A stretch of DNA of 5,897 nt from Deltaproteobacteria bacterium (GTDB lineage: Bacteria; Desulfobacterota_B; Binatia; UBA9968), in NCBI GenBank assembly GCA_030620935.1, contig JAUXIP010000148.1, positions 1-5,897 of the forward strand, read 5' to 3'. Under the pieces are notes generated by a model. The model did no database searches and was not told where the DNA came from. It saw nothing but the letters and a program-made list of their open reading frames with translations. Shown here in pieces: positions 1 to 5,897 of this stretch (its first letter is position 1; each line of letters starts with the position of its first letter). The position numbers and the translations under genes are program-made.

Positions 1-728
1 AGAAAGTTAAGGCCCAAGAGCCCTTCAATACGAGGATCATGAGAAATACTTTGCACCTTGGCCATCAAACCGTGAACTTCGGTGTCGCCGACTTTAAGAG
101 AACCCAGTCGGGTGAGCGGTACGCTGATCGTCCCACTGCCGGTGGTGACCGAGATTCGTGAAACTGACCTCAAGCCAAGTTTTTTTGCAATCCCAGGGGT
201 GACCGTCGTATAGCCGGCACGCGTGTCCATGATCATGAATGTCTTCAATGAACGATTGATCAGAACGGGCACAATAACCATGGAGCCGGTCATTTCAATC
301 GGGACGGTGACGGCATTTGCCAACGATGGGGGTGGGAGCGGTTCGCGCATTTCTGGCAGGGGAAGGCCGGCGGTTTCAGGAATGCTTTCCTTGAAAGCCT
401 TTCCCATTTTTTCGGTCCATTGGACGTCGGTGGATTTGACCCAACCGGAAACGCCTTTTTGAGTTTTTACCAGGTACCAAGATTCGGCGCCTCCGACAAT
501 ATTCGCAAGAGGGATCAATATCTCTTGTGGGTCAAGGTGGGTGATGATCTCGGAAGATTCCTCCTGGCCGCCATAGAGATAAGCATCAGGTCCGCTGACA
601 GAAAGGGCGGCGGAGTCCTGGGCGAAGGATGCGAAGGCTAAAGGGAGGAGTAATAACATCCCGGGAAGGATAGCGAGTTGAGCTGTGGGGAGAGCGGCCT
701 GCGTTGTTTTCTTCAGAGATTCGAACAC
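1..728 (-). CDS. Exported SH3 domain / retropepsin-like aspartic protease-family protein, C-terminus cut by the window edge
   Basis: The frame reads 242 full codons from a GTG at 728 and runs off the window start. Residues 1-36 form a signal peptide: Lys6-Lys7, a Leu-rich core at 24-30 and a likely cut after AFASFA. Residues about 46-103 match a bacterial SH3 domain, ending in WYLVKTQKG and GWVKSTDV. A Pro-rich linker follows. Residues about 141 onward match the retropepsin-like clan AA family: VPVLINRSLKTFMIMDT, then AKKLGL, then GLLGLNFL near the edge. Such proteins are single-domain, dimerising aspartic proteases, here placed in the periplasm. The active-site triplet is Asp168-Thr169-Arg170 where DTG or DSG is expected, so activity is doubtful. 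The GTG overlaps the upstream stop (TAGTG) and has AGGAG 10 bases upstream; an internal ATG at 659 would leave no charged n-region. It is the third gene of the operon and probably translationally coupled. The fold is fairly sure; substrate and activity are unknown. Confidence 0.85.
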   Translation of the reverse strand, partial: MFESLKKTTQAALPTAQLAILPGMLLLLPLAFASFAQDSAALSVSGPDAYLYGGQEESSEIITHLDPQEILIPLANIVGGAESWYLVKTQKGVSGWVKSTDVQWTEKMGKAFKESIPETAGLPLPEMREPLPPPSLANAVTVPIEMTGSMVIVPVLINRSLKTFMIMDTRAGYTTVTPGIAKKLGLRSVSRISVTTGSGTISVPLTRLGSLKVGDTEVHGLMAKVQSISHDPRIEGLLGLNF

Positions 729-2014
729 TACGCGATGGCTCCTAGGCCGAACTTTTCCAGTTTGCGATAAAGGGTTCGGACGGAAACGCCCAAAGCTTCG
801 GCGGCCTTAGCTTTGTTTCCGTTGGTTTGTTTCAGCGTTTCTTCGATGACGTTTTTCTCCGCCTCTTCAATGTTTTGAATCGCCTTTGTTGCAATGTGTT
901 GCCGATGGTTGGTAGCGTATTGCTGTAAATTCATCGGGAGGTCTCCCAGGGTCAAGTGTTCTTCGTCGGAAACCATCACGGCACTTTCGATGACGCTTTT
1001 GAGCTCTCGTATGTTCCCCGGCCAGGAATAATCGAGAAAGAGGACCTTAACGGAACTGCTGATCTTTTTTAGAGGGGCTTGAGTGCGCTGCGCGCTTTGA
1101 TAGACGAAATTAGCCACCAGAAGGATAATGTCTTCCTTGCGCTCACGCAGAGGAGGGAGAATAATCCTGGCACTGTTGAGCCGGTAGTATAGGTCTTTTC
1201 TGAACCCATCTTTCAAGATCGCTTCGTCGAGGTCTTTGTTGGTAGCGGCGATGATCCGCACGTTGGCAGTTTTGGGAGAGGAATCTCCCACTTTATAAAA
1301 CTCGCGACTCTCTAAAAAACGGAGAAGCTTGAGCTGGATGGTGAGGGGCAGGTCTCCGATTTCATCGAGAAACAAGGTGCCTCCCTCGGCAGCTTCTATC
1401 AGCCCTTTCTTGTTGCGATCGGCGCCGGTGAAAGCGCCTTTGACATAGCCGAACAGTTCGCTTTCAACCAGGCTCTCCGGTATGGCGGTCATGTTGCATG
1501 CCACAAAGGGCTTGTCGTGTCTTACGCCCTGGCCGTGAATGTAGCGGGCTATGACCTCTTTGCCCGTCCCGGTCTCCCCCGTAATCAGAACGGTGATGTC
1601 ATGTTGGGCGTATCGGCCGCCCAGGGCGATTACCTCTCGGAAGTTGGGACTCTCGCCGACGATCATGGGAAGAAGGGAATCCTCCTTAGAGGCCGTGGAG
1701 GCGGTCTCGGAAAAAGAAGAGCCCAGAAGACTAAAAAGACTTTGGGGGAACTGCGGATGAAAGCAGATGAGGACTATATCCGAGGGGGCAATTCTTGTTC
1801 GATGGAGAAACTTCTCCCAGCCACTGCTGTGACAAAGCGTGATATCCACAAAGAGGTATTTGATTTGGCCCGTAGGGAAGGCCGCATAGGCCTGTTCTGC
1901 CTCTTCCCAACTGCGGCTTAAGCGGATAGAGAAGCCACGGTCCTCAAGCAGGTTTTGAATGGGAGATAGAGGCGACCCGATAGACTGGATCAGGAGCGCC
2001 TGAAGCTTATCCAT
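728..2014 (-). CDS. Sigma-54-dependent transcriptional activator with degenerate receiver-like N-terminus
   Basis: A 428-residue enhancer-binding protein of the NtrC type that uses ATP hydrolysis to open promoters held by sigma-54 RNA polymerase. Residues 1-110 resemble a receiver: Asp57 in LFVDITL sits where phosphorylation would occur. The acidic pair near residue 10 is replaced (LLIQSIG) and no conserved Lys is seen near 85-105, so control by ordinary phosphorylation is doubtful. The AAA+ core is complete: Walker A GETGTGKE at 146-153, sigma-54 contact loop GAFTGA at 193-198, Walker B TLFLDEI at 213-219, sensor I AATN at 256-259, arginine-finger region [10 protein letters not shown] at 271-280, and sensor [11 protein letters not shown] at 331-339. 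A Fis-type helix-turn-helix lies at about 385-425 ([20 protein letters not shown]). The start overlaps the preceding ATPase gene by 8 bases; the end overlaps the next gene by 1. Length is typical for the family. Target promoters are not identified, and no convincing -24/-12 site was found in the window. Confidence 0.95.
   Translation of the reverse strand: MDKLQALLIQSIGSPLSPIQNLLEDRGFSIRLSRSWEEAEQAYAAFPTGQIKYLFVDITLCHSSGWEKFLHRTRIAPSDIVLICFHPQFPQSLFSLLGSSFSETASTASKEDSLLPMIVGESPNFREVIALGGRYAQHDITVLITGETGTGKEVIARYIHGQGVRHDKPFVACNMTAIPESLVESELFGYVKGAFTGADRNKKGLIEAAEGGTLFLDEIGDLPLTIQLKLLRFLESREFYKVGDSSPKTANVRIIAATNKDLDEAILKDGFRKDLYYRLNSARIILPPLRERKEDIILLVANFVYQSAQRTQAPLKKISSSVKVLFLDYSWPGNIRELKSVIESAVMVSDEEHLTLGDLPMNLQQYATNHRQHIATKAIQNIEEAEKNVIEETLKQTNGNKAKAAEALGVSVRTLYRKLEKFGLGAIA
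739..744 (-). promoter_or_regulatory. Ribosome binding site supporting the GTG start at 728
   Basis: The minus strand reads TAGGAG here, 10 bases before the GTG at 728. It lies inside the last codons of the sigma-54 activator gene. It decides the start of the SH3/protease-like protein, because the alternative ATG at 659 has no comparable purine tract and would lose the charged part of the signal peptide. Confidence 0.6.
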
Positions 2015-3479
2015 CTTCTTGTTTCGATCCTACATCAGGAGGAGATTGGGTCGTAATCAAGTTTGCCAGGGCATCTCTAACCAATTCAAGGGTAAGGCGC
2101 GGGGGAACACCTTCATAATTGCACACGGCGATTGCATGTTCAACTATAAACTTCGGGTGAAAGGCTGAAGGAGTCACTGTGTTCTTGGGATAAAAAGAGG
2201 TCAAGAGATACGAGAGGATATGGTCCAAAACTTCGAGCCTATGAACTTCACAAACTCTGTGAAAGATAGTTTTGTAGTCCTCTACCGTCGGTGGGTCGAT
2301 GCGCAGCTTGTAATGGATCCGCCGGAGAAAGGCTACATCCATAAGGTCTTCGGGCGGGATATTGGTTGAGAAGACAACCAACTGGTCAAATGGCAGCTCA
2401 AACTTCTTTCCCGTGTGGAGCGTCAGATAATCGACTTTCCTTTCAAGAGGGATGATCCATCGGTTTAGGAGGTCCTGCGCCCGCACCAGTTGGCGGCCGA
2501 AGTCATCAATAATAAAGACCCCTCCCGTGGCCTTTACCTGGAGAGGAGCTTCATAGTGCTTTGCCAAAGGATCGAACTCAAGATCGAGCATCTCCAGCGT
2601 CAATTCCCCTCCGGAGATGATCACCGGCCTATGGCAGCGGACCCAGCGCGGATCGAAATCCGCTTGCCGGAGATAGACTGGACTTTTATTGTTGTTTTCC
2701 GAGCTGGGCTGAGAGAGAAGTTCTCTATGAACGGCTGGGTCAAAGACTTTGATAATTTGGCCGTCGACATTTATGGAATAGGGGATGTAGATAGATTGTG
2801 TAAACGTCTTCCCGAGGGACTCGGCTATGGATGTCTTCCCGTTCCCGCTTCCACCGTAAAGGAGCAATGCCTTGCCCGAATTGATGGCCGGTCCGAGGCG
2901 ACGAAGAATCTCTTCGGGCAGAATCAGATGCGAGAAGCAATGCGATATAGCTTCGGCATCAATTCTTTCGTTGGTAACGGTCTGTTTTTGCACCTGGAAC
3001 TGGTAATCGGCCAAGGGGACGGGAATGGGACCTGTATACTGGCACCATCGTAAGGCTTCTATAGCCTGTTCCCTACCCAATCCGGGTAGCGCATATTTAA
3101 GAACAGTAAAGCTGGTATCAGTTGAGCCCTGGACCTCCACGAGGCCATTTCTCTTTGCAATATTGAGTAATTCTTCTATAATGCCACGAGATAACTTGAT
3201 CTGCTCGGAAACTTCCGCAACGGTCTGAAGACTGGAAACATAGATGGACTTGAGCACGGAATTGACAAGAAAGTGAGTTTCTAAACCCGTATCGCCGATC
3301 GAGCGCGGTATCGCGGGAGGTTCGAGGAGGATCTCGCTGAGCGTTTCGCGGGTAATAAAACCGAGGGTTATAAGGTTATCACCGAGGAGGCCGCCGGCTA
3401 TCCGCTGATGTTCCAGAGCAGTTTCGAGTTGCCCTGGATTCAATAGATTTTTCGCTAGGAGAAGGTTACCCAGTGCCAT
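2007..3479 (-). CDS. AAA-type ATPase with MshEN / GspE N-terminal-like module
   Basis: A 490-residue cytosolic protein without signal peptide or membrane segment. Residues 2-52 carry two spaced LG...L...L motifs (ALGNLLLAKNLL, QLETALEHQ, LLGDNLITLGFI), as in the MshEN / type II secretion ATPase N-terminal domain, some members of which bind cyclic di-GMP. The usual first Arg of the RLG motif is Ala2 here. Residues about 70-130 look like a winged helix. The ATPase domain follows: Walker A GGSGNGKT at 209-216, Walker B VFIIDDFG at 321-328, sensor-I-like VVFSTN at 368-373, and a possible arginine finger at Arg386-Arg387. About 105 residues separate Walker A and B, longer than usual, suggesting an inserted element. 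The C-terminus is mainly helical. It lacks the signature boxes of secretion ATPases, so it is not PilB or GspE itself. It is the first gene of the operon, with AGGA 8 bases before the ATG. It may act with the sigma-54 activator; the precise role is unknown. Confidence 0.88.
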   Translation of the reverse strand: MALGNLLLAKNLLNPGQLETALEHQRIAGGLLGDNLITLGFITRETLSEILLEPPAIPRSIGDTGLETHFLVNSVLKSIYVSSLQTVAEVSEQIKLSRGIIEELLNIAKRNGLVEVQGSTDTSFTVLKYALPGLGREQAIEALRWCQYTGPIPVPLADYQFQVQKQTVTNERIDAEAISHCFSHLILPEEILRRLGPAINSGKALLLYGGSGNGKTSIAESLGKTFTQSIYIPYSINVDGQIIKVFDPAVHRELLSQPSSENNNKSPVYLRQADFDPRWVRCHRPVIISGGELTLEMLDLEFDPLAKHYEAPLQVKATGGVFIIDDFGRQLVRAQDLLNRWIIPLERKVDYLTLHTGKKFELPFDQLVVFSTNIPPEDLMDVAFLRRIHYKLRIDPPTVEDYKTIFHRVCEVHRLEVLDHILSYLLTSFYPKNTVTPSAFHPKFIVEHAIAVCNYEGVPPRLTLELVRDALANLITTQSPPDVGSKQEDG

Positions 3480-3487
3480 GTTTAGGG

Positions 3488-3492
3488 TCCTG
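3488..3492 (-). promoter_or_regulatory. Ribosome binding site of the AAA ATPase gene
   Basis: The minus strand reads CAGGA, with 8 bases between AGGA and the ATG at 3479. This supports the chosen start, which also preserves the complete N-terminal LG-motif module. Confidence 0.55.
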
Positions 3493-3565
3493 AGCGCACG
3501 AAGACTTTGTTTTTCTCAGGCAAAGACCAACTGCCGTTATTTAAATTTCCGCTATACAAAGATGA

Positions 3566-3593
3566 ATTATAGGCAAATTCCGGTTTGTGTCAA
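3566..3593 (-). promoter_or_regulatory. Consensus sigma-70 promoter of the three-gene minus-strand operon
   Basis: On the minus strand TTGACA (3593-3588) and TATAAT (3571-3566) both match the housekeeping consensus perfectly, with a 16-base spacer. Transcription would begin near 3559, giving a leader of about 80 bases before the ATPase start codon. No alternative of similar quality was found for this operon. The activator gene is therefore probably transcribed by the housekeeping polymerase rather than by sigma-54. The inverted repeat at 3600-3629 lies just upstream of the -35 box and could modulate it. Confidence 0.8.
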
Positions 3594-3599
3594 GGCTAC

Positions 3600-3629
3600 G
3601 TGTAGGTAGGCCGTCGGGCATACCTACAC
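3600..3629. promoter_or_regulatory. Inverted repeat in the divergent intergenic region (operator or leader hairpin)
   Basis: GTGTAGGTA (3600-3608) and TACCTACAC (3621-3629) are perfect 9-bp inverted copies. Their centres are 21 bp apart, about two helical turns, as expected for a dimeric DNA-binding protein. An inner GCC (3610-3612) pairs with GGC (3617-3619) around the tetraloop GTCG, with one mismatch between inner and outer stems, so the same bases could also fold as an RNA hairpin just before the lipoprotein start. The repeat is centred about 55 bases upstream of the predicted minus-strand transcription start and 30 bases before the plus-strand GTG. The binding factor is unknown. It has no T-tract, so it does not look like a terminator. 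Confidence 0.6.
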
Positions 3630-3632
3630 ATC

Positions 3633-3639
3633 GGGGGGG
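3633..3639 (+). promoter_or_regulatory. Unusual poly-G ribosome binding site of the lipoprotein gene
   Basis: Seven G residues end 5 bases before the GTG at 3645. They could pair with the CCUCC end of 16S rRNA through G-C and G-U pairs, but the usual AGGAGG is absent. A homopolymer run beside a start codon can vary in length by slippage, changing translation; that is a possibility only. It also marks the start, since the frame is closed by a TAG at 3603 and no ATG falls before or within the signal peptide. Confidence 0.45.
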
Positions 3640-3644
3640 TCAAA

Positions 3645-5897
3645 GTGGACAGGGTTATCAAGAAATGGAAGCTGCTCTCGCTCTTTGTTCTTTTTCTCTC
3701 CGCATGTACTTTGTCGGAGCAGACTAGGAAAGGCGTTCCTTCGTCGGGACTGATCATTACCCCGCCATCGTACTACAGCACGCGAAAGGCAAAGGCATTA
3801 GGGGAACGATACAAGCAACATCTGGAGCAGCTGGTGCAACAACTCGTCGAGAACTCCGTTACGGGCAAACTCCAGTTCGCCAATAATATTGCTTCCGTAG
3901 GAGGTATCGGCTTTTTTACTCATTCGGCCAGCAGTTCTCCTGACGAGAGATACCTTGAGGTTGTGTTGGGGGTCCCCAAAGTCTTCGACGACACTGTGGG
4001 TCTGAACTCCAAGGTGAATCAGTTATTTTCGCTATACGGGTTTGAGCTTCTCTCGATCCTCGCGAGCGATGCGGATATTGACGATGATAAGGACGTTGCG
4101 GGTTACGGTTTGAACCTTTCTTGGCGGAGGACTTCAAAAATTTCCGGCACGCGACGCGTCGTACTCGAACGCGCCGTCATTTATATCTCTAAGCAGGAGA
4201 CGCGACTATTTCTCGATCAAGGTGATTCGGAAATGCTTTTAGAAGGATCGGTAATTTTTGCTATAGGAGCGGATGGTTTGCCCATACAGTTCGCCTATGG
4301 CAGGCCCGAGGCCGGTCGGGAGCAGGCTAAGGTTTCCAGGGTTGAGCTCGATCCGAACATCTTAGAACAAGATCTCCTCCCTGAGCGGCCACCGGGGCAG
4401 CCTCCGGCAGAGGATATGCCCGAAAAAGCTTCTCCCGGGAAAATCCGTAAGGAAACAGGGCAAGGTGAGAAAGAAATCGCGGACAAAGCGAGCACAGAGA
4501 AAACGGCGCCTAAGCCGGAGAGTAGGCCCAAGCGCCGGCAAGAAGTTGCCAAGAGGGCTCGCGGCCTTCGCCAAGAGGCAGTGACAGCACCATCTGGGCC
4601 GGTCGAGGCTGCAAAACGTACGGCGCCGCGTGAGCAGAAAGTGGAGCCGAAGTTGGTGCTGAAGGAAAAAACTCCTAGGCAAGCGGAACAACCAGAACCG
4701 TCCGAACAAAAGGCCCGAGACAAGGCGGCCATGGCAAAGGCCACTCCCGAGCAGGAGAGCAAACCCAAGCGCCCGAAAGAAGCTGCCAAGAGGGCTCCCG
4801 ACCTTCCCAAAGAAGCAGTGAAGGTGCCATCTGCGCCGGTCGAGGTTGTAAAACGTACGGTGCAGGCTGAGCAGAAAGCGGAGCCAAAGTTGGTGCTGAA
4901 AGAAAAAACTCCTAAGCAAGCAGAAGACTCCGGGCAAGAGGCTAAGGACAAAGCGAGCAGGGAGAAAACGGCGCCTAAGCGGGAGAGTAGGCCGGAGCGC
5001 CAAAAGGAAGCTGCCAAAAGGGCTCCCGACTTCCCCAAAGAGGCAGTAAAAGCGCCATCTGCCCCGGTCGAGGTCGTAAAACGTACGGCGCCGCCTGAGC
5101 AGAAGGTGGAGCCGAAGGTGGTGCTGAAGGGAAAAACTCCTAAGCAAGCAGATCAAGAGATAAAGGAGAGGGCGGGCTCGGAGAAAACGTTTCCAAAATC
5201 GGAAAGTATAGTAGGGGATCCGAAGGAAGCTGTAAAGAGAATTCCTGATGCTCGGGAAGAGGCAGTGAAGGAACCGTCTGCGCCGGTCGAGATGGCAAAA
5301 CGTACGGCGCAACCTAGAGAGAAGACGCAACGGAAATTGGAGCTCAAAGAAGAAATTCCCGGGGCCGTTGAAGAGAAGCTGACGGAACCTCAGCCGCTAC
5401 AGGGATATCTGGTCCAGTTTTTGTTTTCAGAGAGGGCGGAAGCGGAGCGGTGGTCGGAGCTATTAATCCGAGAGGGGTATTCTACCTCGGTGAGTACGAT
5501 TAGGAGAAATCAGCACGTTCGGCTGCGTGTCGGGGCGTTTCCCACACCCACAGAAGCAAGCCGTTTCCTGGAAAAGCTCCAAAAACAGGGACTCGTCGGC
5601 ATGGTGCTTTATCATGTGCCCAGACATCACTCTTCGCCGGCAATGAAGAGAGCAGGTAAAAAGGCACACACGGTCTTGCCTGAAAAGACGGCTGTGGACA
5701 AAGCGAAGGCGAGCGAAGAAAAAAGAGTGAAACAACCGAAGACAGACAGAGAGGATGGCGATGCGATCGTCTCTCGTGCAGTACAAAAAGAACTTCCTGA
5801 CATAAAGCCTCCCGAGCCAAAGGCGGGTAGGACACTACCTGAGAAAAAAGAGGAGGCAAAGGAGAAAACACAGCCAGAGGTCGTGCTGAAAAAAAGG
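3645..5897 (+). CDS. Outer-membrane-type lipoprotein with K/E/P-rich tandem repeats and a SPOR domain, C-terminus beyond the window
   Basis: The frame is open for 751 codons from a GTG at 3645, with no stop in the window. Residues 1-21 form a lipoprotein signal (KKWK, hydrophobic core, lipobox LSAC with Cys21); Thr at +2 argues for outer-membrane sorting. Residues about 40-222 form an unrecognised globular domain with a helical segment (54-70), an acidic stretch DADIDDDKD (142-150), then GYGLNLSWRR and a beta-rich end. Four charged repeats occupy residues 280 to about 574. A SPOR domain lies at 587-659 (YLVQFLF, VRLRVGAFPTPTEASRFLEKL), a family that binds peptidoglycan stripped of stem peptides. 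Residues 660-751 are again Lys/Glu-rich and end in PEVVLKKR, resembling a repeat end. It is transcribed divergently from the regulatory operon. A long disordered arm linking the outer membrane to peptidoglycan is inferred. Its true length is unknown. Confidence 0.85.
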   Translation, partial: MDRVIKKWKLLSLFVLFLSACTLSEQTRKGVPSSGLIITPPSYYSTRKAKALGERYKQHLEQLVQQLVENSVTGKLQFANNIASVGGIGFFTHSASSSPDERYLEVVLGVPKVFDDTVGLNSKVNQLFSLYGFELLSILASDADIDDDKDVAGYGLNLSWRRTSKISGTRRVVLERAVIYISKQETRLFLDQGDSEMLLEGSVIFAIGADGLPIQFAYGRPEAGREQAKVSRVELDPNILEQDLLPERPPGQPPAEDMPEKASPGKIRKETGQGEKEIADKASTEKTAPKPESRPKRRQEVAKRARGLRQEAVTAPSGPVEAAKRTAPREQKVEPKLVLKEKTPRQAEQPEPSEQKARDKAAMAKATPEQESKPKRPKEAAKRAPDLPKEAVKVPSAPVEVVKRTVQAEQKAEPKLVLKEKTPKQAEDSGQEAKDKASREKTAPKRESRPERQKEAAKRAPDFPKEAVKAPSAPVEVVKRTAPPEQKVEPKVVLKGKTPKQADQEIKERAGSEKTFPKSESIVGDPKEAVKRIPDAREEAVKEPSAPVEMAKRTAQPREKTQRKLELKEEIPGAVEEKLTEPQPLQGYLVQFLFSERAEAERWSELLIREGYSTSVSTIRRNQHVRLRVGAFPTPTEASRFLEKLQKQGLVGMVLYHVPRHHSSPAMKRAGKKAHTVLPEKTAVDKAKASEEKRVKQPKTDREDGDAIVSRAVQKELPDIKPPEPKAGRTLPEKKEEAKEKTQPEVVLKKR
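4482..5369 (+). repeat. Four in-frame tandem repeats of 79, 76, 73 and about 68-70 residues inside the lipoprotein gene
   Basis: The copies begin at 4482, 4719, 4947 and 5166. Each follows the order DKAS.EKTAPK.ES, then KEAAKRAPD, then EAVK.PSAPVE, then KRTA..EQK, then EPKLVLKEKTPKQA. The DNA word AAAACGTACGG occurs once per copy, at 4613, 4850, 5078 and 5297, giving exact periods of 237, 228 and 219 bases. DNA identity between copies 1-3 is clearly high, which suggests fairly recent duplication; copy 4 is the most diverged. All length differences are multiples of three, so the frame is kept. The sequence is rich in Lys, Glu, Pro and Ala without Cys and is probably disordered. Confidence 0.9.

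Noticed and set aside
223..641. Plus-strand open frames of 79 and 73 residues
   Set aside because: They are opposite the clearly coding SH3/protease-like gene and look like shadows.
657..659. ATG at 659 as the start of the SH3/protease-like protein
   Set aside because: It gives a signal peptide with no charged n-region and has no ribosome site; the GTG at 728 has AGGAG and stop-start overlap.
1517..1921. Plus-strand open frames of 134 and 69 residues
   Set aside because: They are opposite the Walker A and receiver regions of the sigma-54 activator, whose motifs leave no doubt about the coding strand.
2490..3228. Small frames on both strands within the AAA ATPase gene
   Set aside because: They overlap a full-length ATPase frame with intact Walker motifs and have no support of their own.
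3512..3540. Possible sigma-54 (-24/-12) site on the minus strand in the intergenic region
   Set aside because: GG and GC elements are present, but 12 bases lie between them where 10 are required.
3531..3558. Weak sigma-70-like promoter on the plus strand (CTGCCG, 16 bases, TATACA)
   Set aside because: Only three to four bases of each box match, so the lipoprotein promoter is left unassigned.
3600..3629. Inverted repeat as an intrinsic terminator
   Set aside because: No T-tract follows on either strand, and it sits between divergent starts where no transcript needs to end.
4295..5330. Long open frames on the minus strand (247 and 322 residues) opposite the repeats
   Set aside because: They are antisense to the repeat array, have Ser/Cys/Leu/Arg-rich low-complexity products, and owe their length to biased codon use of the Lys/Glu/Pro repeats.
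5463..5871. Minus-strand open frames of 107 and 123 residues
   Set aside because: They lie opposite the SPOR domain and charged tail of the lipoprotein gene; they have no family resemblance or ribosome site and two frames compete for the same bases.

Overview
The window holds four protein genes in two divergent transcription units separated by a 165-base intergenic region. Secretory signal peptides, a lipobox lipoprotein with a SPOR domain, and a sigma-54 enhancer-binding protein all point to a Gram-negative bacterium. Mixed base composition and GTG starts fit many groups. A Nitrospirota- or Desulfobacterota-like source is possible, but this is a guess from architecture; no taxonomic marker is present.

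Left side, minus strand (3479 down to 1). Three tightly packed genes form one operon. The first is a 490-residue AAA-type ATPase whose N-terminus looks like the MshEN / GspE N-terminal module of secretion ATPases. The second is a 428-residue sigma-54-dependent activator with a degenerate receiver-like domain, a complete AAA+ core with the GAFTGA loop, and a Fis-type DNA-binding end. The third, cut by the window edge, is an exported protein with a bacterial SH3 domain followed by a retropepsin-like aspartic protease domain. Genes 1 and 2 overlap by 8 bases, and genes 2 and 3 overlap by 1 base (TAGTG). A consensus sigma-70 promoter (TTGACA, 16 bases, TATAAT) lies about 80 bases upstream of the operon.

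Middle (3480-3644). Besides that promoter there is a 9-bp perfect inverted repeat with half-sites exactly 21 bp apart. It sits upstream of the minus-strand -35 box and just before the start of the plus-strand gene, so it is a candidate shared operator or a leader hairpin.

Right side, plus strand (3645 to the window end). One long open frame of 751 codons, with no stop in the window, encodes a lipoprotein. It has an uncharacterised globular N-terminal domain, four Lys/Glu/Pro-rich tandem repeats whose period shrinks 79, 76, 73 residues, an internal SPOR domain, and a further charged linker that seems to begin another repeat. It is probably a long outer-membrane-anchored protein reaching peptidoglycan.

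Taken together, the left operon looks like a regulatory module (possible nucleotide-sensing ATPase, sigma-54 activator, periplasmic SH3/protease-like protein) beside a cell-envelope lipoprotein. The functional link between the two units is inference. The most unusual points are Arg in place of the catalytic-loop Gly of the protease motif (DTR, not DTG), the secretion-type N-terminal module on a non-secretion ATPase, and the repeat/SPOR architecture of the lipoprotein.
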